Shown in pieces: positions 12,647 through 24,708 of a stretch of 64,000 nt of DNA. The notes below the pieces were generated by a model. It saw only the letters and a list, made by a program, of their open reading frames with translations. It ran no database searches and was not told the origin of the DNA. How positions within the stretch are numbered: the first letter of the stretch is position 1; every line of letters begins with the position of its first letter. Both the position numbers and the translations under genes were made by a program. The stretch is taken from NCBI GenBank assembly GCA_951230915.1, contig OX579633.1, positions 49,180,029-49,244,028 of the forward strand, written 5' to 3'. The stretch comes from Antitrichia curtipendula (Eukaryota > Streptophyta > Bryopsida > Hypnales > Leucodontaceae).

Positions 12647-13576
12647 TTAACCCCTAAACGCCCAAATTGCATTTTTTTTTGGCAACATAGTGATTTTGGG
12701 CAGCTCACTACAAGTGGAATTTTTTTTTGAAATTTGAAATTTTCACATAATATGTGGACAAGGTTTTTCTTTAAGGCCCAACAATTTTCATAACTTTTGA
12801 CTACATGGTTAAGAAGTTATTGTATGGTATGTAATTTTCTTTGAATTGTGGGCAACTTGGGCAACTCAAAAAATTCTTTAAAAGTCACTTTTTTCATAAA
12901 CAAAAATTTGAAATTGATTTTATAGATTTATATATACCTGGAAAGCTTTGAAACATTCCATTTTGATTGATGAGTCAAAAGTTATGAGGAGTTTTAGTTT
13001 GCGGGCAATTATAAATATTCTAATCTAAAATAAATTTTGAAGTCCTTTATTTAATTGAATTTGAAAAAAAATTGAAACCAACAAAAATTGAAACCATAGG
13101 ATGTAGATTGTTTATTACAACATTACATCCATTGAAATTGTCATTTTCCAATTTCATAACTAGATTCTCAACAATCAGGTATTTTGAATCATTCTCTACT
13201 TCTTTCTACTTACTATTTTTTTTCCTATATGTTGTACAATTCCAAATGATGTAAAAAATTTCAAGCATGTAGCCAACTTGCCTTGAAGTATGAATCCAAA
13301 GAAGCACCACCATTTTGGACAATTTTTTCATAGAAAAGTGAGCTTGTGAAGTGCAACTACCCAATTTTTCGTGAATTCAAATGCTCATATCTTGCAATTG
13401 ACTTGGTGGAAATTTCTAAAAAAATTTCCACATTTTCTCAAGTCAGTATACTACAAGACCCTACAGTTACATGTGTCCAAATTTTAATTTTTTTCTCCAA
13501 AATTTGGTACGTGTATTAGAAATGGCACTTTTGGAGTATTTTGGTGAAATCATTGTCAAAAACATTGATGCATTAA
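12647..13576 (-). mobile_element. TTAA MITE, family A, copy A4 (R to L)
   Basis: Begins TTAACCCCTAAACGCCC and has the R-end blocks GGCAACATAGTGATTTTGGG and GGCCCAACAATTTTCATAAC. It runs through to the L-end text GGAGTATTTTGGTGAAA. The right terminus is decayed (ATTGATGCATTAA) but still ends in TTAA. Only about 280 bp separates it from A3, in the same orientation. Confidence 0.8.
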
Positions 13577-13922
13577 TTGACATTAGAATAAATCTGACCC
13601 TTGCAAAGGGCCGTGAACTGTTCATTTTCAGCCCCCCGCAGTGCAAATACAAAAATTCCAGAAAAAATATTTAAGAAATAGCTGATCTGTGGTGGCAACT
13701 TAAAATAAAAAACAATAATCATTTTTTCTCTAATTGCACCGTTGCCATCCAAAACTTGCAGCTTCTTTGGGGCCTGAAATTTTTTTAATGAATTCTTTTG
13801 CTGTGGAGTTCATTTTCAGTGTGCTCCTTGAAGTTGTTAATTTTCTACTGACTTATAAAAACTCAGCAGTTTATTTTTTTAAAACCTAGATAAAAAAATG
13901 GCAAACATGTTCTCAGCTGGTC
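13577..13922. other. Intergenic between TTAA and mariner-type elements
   Basis: No gene. CAGCTTCTTTGGGGCCTGAAA (about 13760) loosely recalls the edge of the family D copy at 22765, but the match is too short to call. Confidence 0.4.
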
Positions 13923-13924
13923 TA

Positions 13925-14440
13925 AGGTGGGTACACCCAAAAACGCCACTTTTTGCTACTGAGCCTAGTTACTACTATTAGACTGGTCAAATTTTCATAT
14001 ATTCTTGCTGGCAAGTGAAAGGAGGTTCCAACGCACCAGAGAACGGGGCATTTGGACACCATATGCAAAAGTTATTAAGAGTCAAAGTTTGTTTCTGAAA
14101 GCGCTCCATCCAAATAGGTACATACCTGATTTTGGAAATGTACACAACCTGTAGATGGCACTTTAAGGTCAGGTGCCATTTTTGGCCGGGGTGAACTGAC
14201 CCCCTCGCTCGTACCCCTGGGAAAACCCTGAAATTTTTTATTTTCCATGCATGAATTTTTTTGCAAATTCTGAATTCTTATTTGCAATCAGAGGCCCCAA
14301 ATTAGCTAGAGGGGTCCTAGAAAATAGATTTTACACGACACAAAATAGGGGGCTTTTTTTTATGTGCACCCCTGGATGGACTTTGGCAGTACGAGCGAGG
14401 GGGTCAGTTCACCCCGGCCCCATTTTGGGGGTGCCTACCT
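13925..14440 (+). mobile_element. TA-flanked mariner-type MITE, copy 1, interrupted by a hAT MITE
   Basis: The inverted termini are AGGTGGGTACACCCAAAA and, read inward from the right end, AGGTAGGCACCCCCAAAA. TA lies on both sides (13923-13924 and 14441-14442). The nearly identical uninterrupted 271-bp copy at 46663-46933, in the opposite orientation, defines its borders. A 236-bp hAT-type MITE (14184-14419) sits inside. A TA duplication with short inverted repeats and no coding region is the Tc1/mariner MITE pattern. Confidence 0.75.
14184..14419 (+). mobile_element. hAT-type MITE, copy 1 (nested)
   Basis: The ends are perfect inverted repeats of about 31 bp, starting GGCCGGGGTGAACTGACCCC and reaching CCTCGCTCGTAC. 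The flanks are CCATTTTT on the left and CCATTTTG on the right, an 8-bp target duplication with one mismatch. Eight-bp duplications are typical of the hAT superfamily. The uninterrupted host at 46663-46933 confirms the insertion site. No coding region. Confidence 0.85.
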
Positions 14441-14442
14441 TA

Positions 14443-15051
14443 CTCACTTTTTAGATTTGGCTTTTTGTTTTCCCCGATTTGGTGACGATTCAGTGCAAGA
14501 GGATAACTCGACTGCTTCGTGTAGAATTGAATGATGGACCGACCTCCTGAACTGCGTCATGGCCACTAATGTAAGTTCATACCGTAAGTTCAGTCATTGA
14601 TTGCTTGTTCTCTGTCAACAATTTTCGCAATCGTTTTTTCATCAATGGTGGAATGGACATCTGTCTGCCTCTGGACAGTGTGGCAATGCATCTAATAAGC
14701 AAATAATGGCTGACGACCCATTTCCAACCACTCAAGCAGTTACACATATTTGGAGCGCAGTTTTTTTTTTGAGTGCCCAATTTTTCTCATGTACGAAAAC
14801 AAAATTTGGAAGGATTGCATATTTTTCCAGAATTTTATTACCCAAAATGTAATTACTACAAATTTTGTAGTGGAAGGTTTTCTGTGACCTATAATGGACA
14901 CATAGACCTTTCTATTTTTGACCTTAGGCTGATTGCAAGATCGACCAAGGGTTAGCTGCAATATTGATAACCTTGCAATCAATCATAATACGCCACAACT
15001 ACTCCTCAAATTGTACCACAAGTTCACGGAAACATAACAATCTATAGGTTG
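14443..15051. other. Intergenic, nothing recognised
   Basis: Unique-looking sequence with moderate base composition. Short open frames on both strands have no recognisable domain. Confidence 0.5.
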
Positions 15052-15059
15052 GAAATGGG

Positions 15060-15273
15060 GATCGGGGTGGATTGACTCCCTCGCTCGGCCTTACCAGGGG
15101 TGCATGTAAAAAAAAAGCCCCCTATTTTGGGCCATTCCAGGGTATATTCTTGATTTTATTTAAAAAATTTGTGGTATGATTGCAAATATGAATTCGAAAT
15201 TTGAAAAAAAAATCATGTGCAAAAAACATGGTTTGTCCGCAGGGTCGAGCGAGGGGGTCAATTCACCCCGACC
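15060..15273 (-). mobile_element. hAT-type MITE, copy 2
   Basis: Ends are GATCGGGGTGGATTGACTCC (left) and, inverted from the right, GGTCGGGGTGAATTGACCCC, both followed by CCTCGCTCG. The flanks are a perfect 8-bp duplication, GAAATGGG (15052-15059 and 15274-15281). The interior (AAAAGCCCCCTATTTTG) matches copy 1 in reverse. The intact duplication argues for a fairly recent insertion. Confidence 0.9.
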
Positions 15274-15281
15274 GAAATGGG

Positions 15282-16977
15282 ATGGTGTTTGGAAATGGGT
15301 CGGCTACCATATAAGGTAACTGAAGGTATATGCAATGCACACTCGGCATAGAAGCCCTACACAAGCCTTGTAACGGCAATTGGCAAGCCATTCCATGAGG
15401 TCATGGAAGTGCCGTTTATTCTTTGAACAAATTGATCAAATGCAAAGCCGGCAATCCAAATGTCAAATGGACTTTTTTGTATTATAAAAAGAAAGAAAAT
15501 AATCTACATTAAAAATGACTTACTTAGAACAAGGGAAGGTTGAATTGATTAGCACACATACCAATGCTTCAAAAGTATTGTCAATAATGATTATTCTTAT
15601 AGTGGACCAACCTGCAAGCCCTTCTCATGTTGCAAAATAGCCGGTCTTGTGTGGGCACATAACGAGGCCGTGGAATTGGAGGCCCCAATAACAGATGCAT
15701 TGGAGCACAATTTTAGTTTTAAATATTGTGCACACTACACAATGCCAATATTGACCCCAATAACATATGCATTGTGGATGCTCTAAGCCTATGATAGACC
15801 AATCTCTAGACCGGTCTAGTGCAAGCCCGTAAATTCTTGAGTTGTACATGTGCCTTGTGAAATGTACTTCACAAAAAAAATTGGTTCGCATTAGATTGGT
15901 CTAAAGTTATGCCTATTATAGGCTCAATGACCTCAAATGCAACCCTTCAATTGTGCTAAATTACGGCAAGTGCATCCATAATTGAAACTAATAGCAACTG
16001 AGACTACTTATTATTGAATATAATATGTAAGATTTTCTCAAGCTCTCATGTTGTAACTGTGTACATCTTATGTCATCAATATCTAGTTTTAGTGTCAATT
16101 CTTGGTCCAAATTTACATGTCACATCTTTAACATTGATGATTATTGATGCTAAGAACTTAAAGTTGTACATCTAAATTTGCTATATGTGGATTGAAATTT
16201 CATGTAAAGACAAAATTTATAGATTTTTTCAACACAAGTGCAAATTTTACAGTATAGTCTTCATCATTTTTGCACTTATCAAAATATTGTTCAACATCAA
16301 AACTTCCTTTAGAATAAGAAAAGACTAAATATTACACAACTATTAGGTTTAAAACTCAACATAAACATGTGAATTGGAAAAGGTACATTGGCATATGATC
16401 CTAAATTTAAAAAATTTAATCAAGATGTGTGGCAATTTTGAACATGAATTCATATCTTAAAAAATTAGCATAAACTCAAGAGCAATTTTTCTTTCAATTG
16501 TAGTTACTCTCAAACTATGACTATGAGCTATGAGTAAAGTTTTGAATTTCTATCATTGAAAAGGTGGGATTAACGTGAATTGAGTTTGAGCTACAAATTT
16601 GCAGTTCATTCTTGATAATGTATGAAATAATACTAAATCCCTTTTGAAAACATTTACAAGTAGTTTATTACAAGGCCATTGACAATTTTAAATGTAAGTT
16701 CTTGAAGTATAACTACGTGTCTAGACCAGAAAATAATTGTGTACTGAAATTTTCTTGTTTCTTATATTGTTCCATATTTCTATTAGAGAGTATTGTTGAG
16801 TGATAAATTGATTACACTAGTCTTACCTTGTTCTATAATACATTCAACATGAAGTTTCCAATATTGAAGTATTAACAAAATTCGACATAATTAACATTTT
16901 TCACTTTCTGAATTCAATCTTAGAATTAAAATTCATTAAAAGTTGTCACATAGCAATTATCAAGTTGTGAATGTGAT
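15282..16977. other. AT-rich intergenic
   Basis: Contains a short imperfect direct repeat, CCCCAATAACAGATGCATTG (about 15684) and CCCCAATAACATATGCATTG (about 15757). Nothing else was recognised. Confidence 0.5.
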
Positions 16978-17555
16978 TTAACTACTAAACGTCTAGAGTC
17001 TTTTCCAAAATCCACAATTTAAAAAAAATCTTCATAAAATATTATTTGGAAGAATATTTTAGAATTCATATACAAATAAAAGTTCTAGATTAAGAATTTT
17101 AGATTCCAGTTTTATGGTTAGATTCACCAATGCTCTATTGCTATCATCAATATTTTTGCTTTTTCATTTTGAAAGGAAAATTTCAAAATTCCTTCAAAAT
17201 TTGATTACAAGCAAAATATTATCATTTTTGAGTGCAATTTGTTGCAATGGAATTGAAATGAGAGTCTCTTCACATGGTGTTTTTTAAAATTTGTGACCTC
17301 ATTTTTTCAAATTTAGTTTTGAACTAGAGTCAATGGAATTTGAACTTGGTCAAATAGTTGATATACTTCCACATTTGTAATCTTAGAAAAATATGTACTC
17401 TAGTATCACCAAACCTGATCATTAGATAGGACAACAACTTCATAAAGTATCTCCACAAATTAAGATGACTTTCATCCAAGCAATAATGAGAATGAAATTT
17501 GAGTTTCAATCTGGTAGGCTTCCAGAAATTGAACATCAACCTGCTTTAGGGTTAA
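16978..17555 (-). mobile_element. TTAA MITE, family B, copy B2
   Basis: Reverse-orientation homologue of B1, about 578 bp. The left end is TTAACTACTAAACGTCT and the right end CTGCTTTAGGGTTAA, with TTAA on both sides. The minus-strand frame 17330-17539 translates to a peptide similar to that of B1 (shared H-Y-C-L-D, N-L-W-R-Y-F and K-L-L-S-Y-L-M). The copy is longer than B1, so it either has an insertion or B1 has a deletion. Confidence 0.7.
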
Positions 17556-17742
17556 ACTTTTTATATTGTGAAATATGATTCTTTAATTCCAAAACTTTAG
17601 ATAGAGTACTTAATTTCAAAGGAAGTTTATGTGGTTTTCAATAGTCTTGTGATTTGATGTTTTTAGAAATAATTCATGCGTATTGTTGTGTTTTCTTGCA
17701 ATAGATTATTTTTTTATGATTAAAGAATTTATTTATTAATGA

Positions 17743-18608
17743 TTAACCCCTAAAAAACTGTTTGTCCCCTTGGGGAACAATTTGGGACCGGATAGATTCC
17801 TATGACCTCAATTTTTAGTGAATTTTTTTGAAAATGTGTGATTTTGCGAGAGCTTTGTAGATATATAATTTTTACTTCAATTGGTGCCCAGGAGAAAAAG
17901 TTATGGCACAATAAGCCAAAAATGGAGGTCGACGGGCATCACAAAAAAGTCACAAAAAGTCTAAATAATTTTCCTAAAACTATATATTTTTGTCTACATT
18001 TGAAGCTTTGATTCATTCTATTTAAACTAATAATGAAAAACTTACGGACAATCTAAGCATCTTCTTGAAAAAACAATTTATAGGATTCATTTTTTAATGC
18101 AATTTCTACAATTTTCCCCCAAAAAATTGTTAGACAGGATTGTATTTGCTTGCTAGAACAATCTCACCGTTGGAATTATTGTATTTTAGTTTTTCCTTCA
18201 ATCTTGAACCTATTTGTTTTTAACAATTTTTTAATGAGTAAAAAATTAAGTTTTTTTTTCTTGAACTTTTTCCCTAGATTTTCAACTCAAGTATTCAACA
18301 TAAAAAATTAGAAAATCAAAATTGATAGTACAAAATATCTTTAAGTTGAAAAGATTCAAAGCCAAAATATCTAGTCAAGCAAGGTGCAAAAAAATTAGTT
18401 TTCTTCACTTTGGATGCACATATCTTGCAATCTATGTGGTCAAAGTTTCTGAAATTTCTTGCATACATTCTTCTACTAGTCTATTATAAGATCCTATGGT
18501 TAGATATGCAAAAAAGACAATATTTGAAGTTTTTTTGCTTTTTGCAATAGAAGTGGCGTTTTTTAGTACGTTTTAATGGAGAAAAGGCCTTGGTCATGTA
18601 GGGATTAA
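17743..18608 (+). mobile_element. TTAA MITE, family C, copy C1 (866 bp)
   Basis: Starts TTAACCCCTAAAAAACTG followed by the family-C signature TTGTCCCCTTGGGGAACAAT. Ends GGCCTTGGTCATGTAGGGATTAA. TTAA at both borders. This is the long form of family C. The internal AAAAAGTTATGGCACAAT and CTTGCAATCTATGTGG blocks are shared with C2-C5. No coding region. Confidence 0.8.
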
Positions 18609-18759
18609 AGCAAATATTGTGAAATTTAAATACCAAACATGGTATTTACACAAGAAAGTTTGGAAATTTCTTTTGTTTCCAAAATCAAATCCTTTCACTT
18701 GCACAATTGTTGTAAAACATTTTTAAAATAGTTTCTTTTCCCTCATATTATCAATATAC

Positions 18760-19702
18760 TTAACCCCTAAAGGTTTTTGACTTTGTTTTCACCAAAACCG
18801 CTCCAGAACTGCCATTTCTAATACTAGTGCCAAATTTTAGAAAAAAAACATTTTTGGACACTTATAGACGTAGGATCTTGTAGTAAACTTGTTTAAGAAG
18901 ATGTGGAAAAAATTTCAGAATTTTCCACCGAGTGGATTGCAAGATAATAGCGTTTGAATTGACAAAAATCCTTTTTTTGTCCCTGCAAAAAAACGGGCAG
19001 CTGCCCTCCACAAGGTCACATTTGTATGAAAAAATGTCCAAAATGATGGTTACTCTTTGGATTTATTCTTCAAGGCAAGTTGGCTACATGCTTGAAAAAT
19101 TTCAGATCATTTGGAATTGTACAACATATAGGAAAAAAATAGTAAGTAGGAAGAGGTAGAGAATGATTCAAAGCACTAAATTGTCAAGAATTTATTTATG
19201 AAATTGAAAAATGCCAATCCCAACGATTGTAATGTTGTAATAAACAATCTACACCCAATGTTTTTGTTTTTTTTCAAAATTATTGAAAATCGAGTTAAAT
19301 AAAGGACTTCAAAGTTTATTTTAGAGTAGAGATTCCATAACTACCCTCAAACTAAAAATCCTCATAACTTTTGACTCATTGATCGGAATGGAATGATTAA
19401 AAGCCTCCCACGTACATATAAATCTAAAGAACCAATTTAAAAATTTAGTTTTTTTTAAAAGTGATTCTTAAAGAAGTTTTTTTTGCTGCCCCGGCTGCCC
19501 GTCGAACAATGAAAATGACATATCATGCAATAACTTTTTAACCATGTAGTCAAAAGTTACGAAAATTGTTGGACCTTAAAGCTACTCCTCGGGCACATCT
19601 TATGTGAAAATTTCAAAGAAAAAAAAGAAAAATTCCAGTCATAGTGAGCTGCCCAAAATCGCTATGTTGTCGAAAAACGATGTTTGGTCCTTTAGGGGTT
19701 AA
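18760..19702 (+). mobile_element. TTAA MITE, family A, copy A5: complete reference copy
   Basis: 943 bp with intact ends: TTAACCCCTAAAGG...CCTTTAGGGGTTAA, a perfect 14-bp inverted repeat including TTAA. L-end landmarks are TTGACTTTGTTTTCACCAAA, CTGCCATTTCTAATAC, GGATCTTGTAGTAAACTTG and GTGGATTGCAAGATA. Central landmarks are GGGCAGCTGCCC, ATGTCCAAAATGATGG and CATAACTTTTGACTCATTGA. R-end landmarks are GCTGCCCGTCGA, CCATGTAGTCAAAAGTTACG, GGACCTTAAAGCTACTCC, CGCTATGTTGTCGAAAAAC and GTTTGGTCC. No frame encodes a transposase, so it is non-autonomous. Confidence 0.9.
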
Positions 19703-20109
19703 TGTAGGCAGATGCTATTGCATTAAAAATCACAATTGATTTAATCATGTTTTGAGGCTTAAAACTACTTCAAAACACTAGACTCTGGCTACGGCCCTTG
19801 AAGGCCATATATATTAGACAAATAAACAAACAGAATATTAGTCTCCAAAGCAAGGCTAATATCTTCATCTATATATTTTTTTAAGGAACTCAGTTGTAGG
19901 ATCCTCCAATTAACTTATTAGAGTACACCCTCCTAAAATTTAGAATAAAAAATCCTACTAATGCAAGATCATAATGTTTGGATATCTAAAAGAGGTATTT
20001 TCAACTCTTCCATCTTTCAAACATTTAATCCAAAAATATATAGATCCTACAACTTGCAACTCTCTATAATATGTTGATGAAATAAGTTGGGAATACATAT
20101 AAAAAATTT

Positions 20110-20591
20110 CAATTTTTTTCATATTTATATTTTAAAAATAGTAACTTGAAAAAAATAGAGAATGATTTACAACACTAAATTGTTAGAATTTAATTATGGA
20201 ATTGAAAAATGTCATTTCCAATAGTTGACACGTTGTAATAACAATCTACATCTTGTAATTTTATTTTTTCCAAAAATATTGAAAATTGAGTTAAATAAAG
20301 GATTCTTGAGAGGACTTCAAAGTTTATTTTAGAATAAAGATTTTATAATTGCTTGCAAACTAAAATTTCTCATAACTTGCATTCATTGTCAAAATGGAAT
20401 GATTCAAAGCTTTCTACATATATATAAATCTAAAAAATAATTTTCAAATTTTTATTTCTTAAAAAAATGATTTTTTTCGACTACCCAAGTTGAGAAAGAA
20501 ACTATAGACCTACATTAAATTTTTAACCATGCAGTCAAAAGTTACAAAAGTTGTATTGCCTGAAAGCTACACATGTTTGGGAGAGGTTAAT
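20110..20591 (+). mobile_element. TTAA MITE, family A, copy A6 (truncated)
   Basis: From about 20150 the sequence follows the middle and R part of family A (GAATGATTTACAACACTAAATT, CAATCTACATC, AAAATGGAATGATTCAAAGC, CCATGCAGTCAAAAGTTAC). It then jumps to a short GGGAGAGGTTAA end at 20591. The L end and most of the R terminus are missing. Confidence 0.65.
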
Positions 20592-22036
20592 GATTCCAAA
20601 TATGATTTGACCAAATTGTTCAAAATAAATACATAATTTACTACTTTTTGCATTTAAATTGAAATAATACACTTGATCAAGTACTCACAATAATGACATA
20701 AAATGAAAAAAATACTCATTTCATGGGGCATCTCCTTTTTACAAAGAAAGTGTTATTAAATAGGAAAAAAAATCTTGTATTACAATAACTATTTTTTCAT
20801 TTTTATAGAAATCAATATAATTGAATGAATTTCTATTGCATTGAGTGTAAGCAACATTATTTATTTAATTATTGAATATAAAAATAGCTCATTAGAAAAA
20901 TAAAGTGCATAATGTTAAAAAATGGTGCATAATTCACATGGTTCATAAATGGAAATACCTTTAGTTTGAAGTAGTATTGGCATATTATAAAGTATACTTT
21001 ACGATCATAAAATTGTACATGAAGATATTGGCAATAAACATCATTTTATTATTTATCTTACTCCCTACATGCAAAAATGTTTTGCAACTTTCGAAGAAAT
21101 GATCTAATGTAGTTGAAATTCAAAGTAAGGTGGATATGACTATTTTAAACTTATGTAAAACTTTGTTATTCCTAAAGTTGGTTCTTGAAAATATAGCACA
21201 CTTGTGGTTTTGAGGGTTGGGAGTACTATTTAGTATCCATTCCAAAGAATTTGAAGCTCAAATTGAGAAGATAAATACTTCTCATAGAATTGAAGCCAAA
21301 GTCTAGAATAACTATACAAAAATATAGTCTTTATTATCTATAAAATCTAAATGCCTTCAAATTAGACACTTTAGCATGCATTTTCAAACATGAAAGAAAT
21401 TTTTTAGTGCTTATTTTGATCCATAATCATCCTTATCCCCTTACATTCAATTGTTATGAACGATCAAATTTATATTTATATTATTAAAGTGTTTTTTGTT
21501 AATACCTATCTTTTTGACATTATAGAATTTTTGAATTAAAAAAAAACAAATAGATTATATATATTTTTTCTAGTATTGATTCATATTAAATCATCTTAGA
21601 GTTTTAAACATTGGTGGTATTATTTTTTAAAGTTGGAAAAACTAGAATATTCTATTAAAAAAATCACAAATATTACAGCAAAGTATGTCAATTAGTATTT
21701 TGTTGTTGTTTCATGCAATCATCTATATATCTTGTATTATAACAATAGAAACTTTTCATATTAACTTGCACTTTATACAAAGTAGTTGTCATTCTTAATA
21801 TGCACCTAGTATAATTTTCAAATAATTAGGTTGTTATGTGTCACAATCCATGGTCCTTTCATTAATCATTTATTTAATTTTCCTTGTTCTGATTATCCAA
21901 ATCCACAATGTAATAAAAAAAAGCAAACACTTTAGTTCCTATAAAGATTAATTTATTTGTTTTTTTGGTTGTAGAGAAAAAATTAAGAGAGATAAGCACA
22001 CAAAACGAACTCATTCATTTTTCTACATTTTTATTG
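20592..22036. other. AT-rich intergenic, nothing recognised
   Basis: No gene or shared repeat. Confidence 0.5.
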
Positions 22037-22504
22037 TTAACTCCTAAAATCCCATCATCCCCTCAAAGGACAAAATGCATTTGGACAAGTTCTTCTTGGT
22101 CTCAATATTCATTAGGATTTTCAGACACATTTTGTGAAGATAGAAAAGCACATTAGCTCTCTAGGAGTATAATTTTGATTTCAATCGGTGTCTGGAAGAA
22201 AAAGTTGTGGCACTATAAGCTCAAATTTTAGTTAGGTGGAAAGAAAACGAGGCCTACCAAAATTATAATTATATGTGTATATATATAGTTTTAATTCATT
22301 CCATTTAGATTTGTTATGAGAGAGTTATGGATAATCTTGTTTTTTGGACAAGTAAAGCATCATTTTGAAAAAACAATTTGTAGGACTCATTTTTGAATTC
22401 AACTTTTATAAATTTTCAAAAAAGAAGCGTCAAAAGCTTAAGATCTCTTACTAAGAAAAATCTCACTATTGAAATTAGTGCATTTCAATTCTATCTCAAA
22501 GGTA

Positions 22505-23712
22505 TTAACTCCTAAAGATTTTTTACTATGTTTCTACTAAAAATGCTCCAAAACTGGCATTTCTAGTACAAGTACCAAATTTTAGAAAAATAAAATAAAA
22601 TTGGACACATATAACGGTAAAATCTTGTAGAATGCTCATTTGAAAAGATGTGGAAAAAATCTCAGAAATTTCCAGCATCTAAATTGCAAGATATTAGCAC
22701 TTGAAGCAGCAAAAATCTTTTTTTTGGCCATGTGAAAAAACAGATAGTTCAACTAAAGAATTTTCTGTCCTGGAAGGGGCCGCGAGTTTTGACCCCCCTG
22801 GGTGCAATTGCAGAAGCCCTCGAAGCTTTGATTTCGGGTGCTGATGTGGCACTATTCGTGCCACGTCAGCTCCACGTCAGACTTTCTAATTTTTAAATGT
22901 TTTTTAAATATTTTTAAAAAAATAATAATTAAAAATAATTTTTTTTTAAGGTTCCTGTAATTGCACCACAGGGGTGCCGAAAATCATCTGTTAACAGCCT
23001 CTTCGAGGGCTGAAACTTCTTGTAATGGCACTTCACAAGCTCACATTTCTATGAAAAAATGTCCAAAATGGTGGTGATTATTTGGATTCAATCTTCAAAG
23101 AAAGTTGGCTACATGCTTGAAAATTTTGAGATCATTTGAAATTGTAAAACATATAGGAAAAAATTAGTAAGCTAAAAAAAATAGAGGATGATTCAAAATA
23201 CTAAATTGTTGAGGTTTTGGTTATAGAATTGAAAAATGTCAATCCCAATGGTTGTAATGTTGTAATAAACAATCTACATCCTATGATTTTATTTTTTTCA
23301 AATAATGTTGAAAATTGAGGTAAATAATGAACTTCAATGTTTATTTTAAAGTAGATAATCCATAATTACTCTGCAAACTAAAACTCCTCATAACTTTTGA
23401 CTCATTGATCAAAATGGAATGATTTAAAGCTTTCCATGTATACCTAAATCTAAAGAACTAATTTCAATTTGGTTTATGAAAATAATGATATTTAAAGAAT
23501 TCTTTTGAGCTACCCAAGCTACCCGGATTTTAAAGAAAATTATATATCATACAATAATTTTTTAACGTAGTGAAAAAGTTATGAAATTTTCTGGGCCTTA
23601 AAGAAATACCTTTTCCATATGTTGTGTAAAAATTTCAAATAAATAAATAAAAATTCCATTTGTAGTGAGTTGCGCCAAATCACCATGTTGACAAAAAATG
23701 CAGTTTGGGCAT
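22505..23712 (+). mobile_element. TTAA MITE, family A, copy A7, nested in C2
   Basis: Begins TTAACTCCTAAAGATTTTTT followed by ACTATGTTTCTACTAAAAA. It proceeds through the usual L and central landmarks (TGTCCAAAATGGTGGTGATT at about 23060, CTCATAACTTTTGACTCA at about 23390). The R end has decayed (CACCATGTTGACAAAAAATG, GTTTGGGCATTGAC). A family D repeat interrupts it at 22765-23025, giving three levels of nesting. Confidence 0.75.
22765..23025 (-). mobile_element. Family D MITE-like repeat, copy D2, nested in A7
   Basis: This block is absent from other family A copies. It contains GATGTGGCACTATTCGTGCC and two CCACGTCAG motifs, then an AT-rich run. GAAGCCCTCGAAG near the left faces CTTCGAGGGCTGAAAC near the right, indicating inverted ends. 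The exact borders and target duplication are unclear. It is the reverse orientation of D1 and D3. Confidence 0.5.
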
Positions 23713-24119
23713 TGACTGTTTATTTTCCTTTAGTCTTGAACCTACTTTTGTTTAAGAAATTTTTAATGATTGAAAATTAAGTTGTTGTTTTTGAACTGTT
23801 TTTCCTAGACTCTCAACTCAATTCTTCAATATATAAAATTAGAAGTTTAAAATCATTAGTCCAAAAAGTTTAAGTTAAGAAGATTGAAAGCCAAAAATTT
23901 AAGTCGAGCAAGGTGCAAAATAAATTATTTTCTTTATTTTGAATGTAAATGTCTTGCAATCTAAGTGGTTAGAGTTTCACACATTTTTATGCTAGTCTAG
24001 TATAAATTTATATGGTTAGACACAGAATAAAAATAAAAAATTAATTTTTTTTCAATTTGCACTAGAAATGACAATTTTGAGTGGCTTTTGATGAAATAAA
24101 GGCCTTGGGACTTTAGGGA

Positions 24120-24708
24120 TTTACCCCTAAAGCCTTGCTTGTCCCCTCAAGGGACAATTTGGATCCGGGTAGGTTCCTGTTGTCTCAATTTGAAGTGAAA
24201 TTTTTTGAGATTTTTTGAGGTTGTGTAGCTCTGCAAGAGCTTTGTGGATATATAATTTTTATTTCAATAGGATGCCGGATGAAAAAGTTATGGCACAATG
24301 AGCAAGAAATGGAGATTGGCGGGCAGCCCAAAAGAATTTACAAAACGTCAAAATATATTTTTAAATTTTTTTTTCCTAAGACATTATGTTTTTACCTATA
24401 CGTGAAGCTTCGATTCATTCTATTTGGACTAGGAATGAGAAAGTTATGGACAATCTTAATTTTTTGGGCAATTTAAGCATCTTCTTGAAAAAAAACTTTT
24501 TGTTCAACTTTGAATGCTAATATCTTCCAATCCGTACGGTCAAATTTAATGAAATTTTCACTACATGATCTCAAACAAGTTAAGTACAAGATCCTACGAT
24601 TGAAAATCCCAAAAAAACAAAAAAATTGGTTTTCTTAAGTGAATACAACATAAGTGATAGTTTTGAGTGGTTTTTGGTAGAAAACACCCTTGGGGCTTTA
24701 GGGGTTAA
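24120..24708 (+). mobile_element. TTAA MITE, family C, copy C3 (short form)
   Basis: 589 bp: TTTACCCCTAAAGCCTTGC with GTCCCCTCAAGGGACAATTT at the left, CCTTGGGGCTTTAGGGGTTAA at the right. It abuts C2 directly; the four bases TTTA belong to both, so one element inserted into the target duplication of the other. It is very similar in length and text to C4, suggesting a more recently active subfamily. Confidence 0.88.

Larger units (their letters stand above)
22037..24123 (+). mobile_element. TTAA MITE, family C, copy C2, interrupted by a family A element
   Basis: Left end TTAACTCCTAAAATCCC then ATCCCCTCAAAGGACAAAAT. Family-C text runs to about 22500. It is interrupted by A7 and resumes at about 23713 with CCTTTAGTCTTGAACCTAC, which matches the C1 text at about 18195. 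It ends GGGACTTTAGGGATTTA at 24123. The final four bases (24120-24123) are shared with the next element. Without the insertion the element is close in length to C1. Confidence 0.75.
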
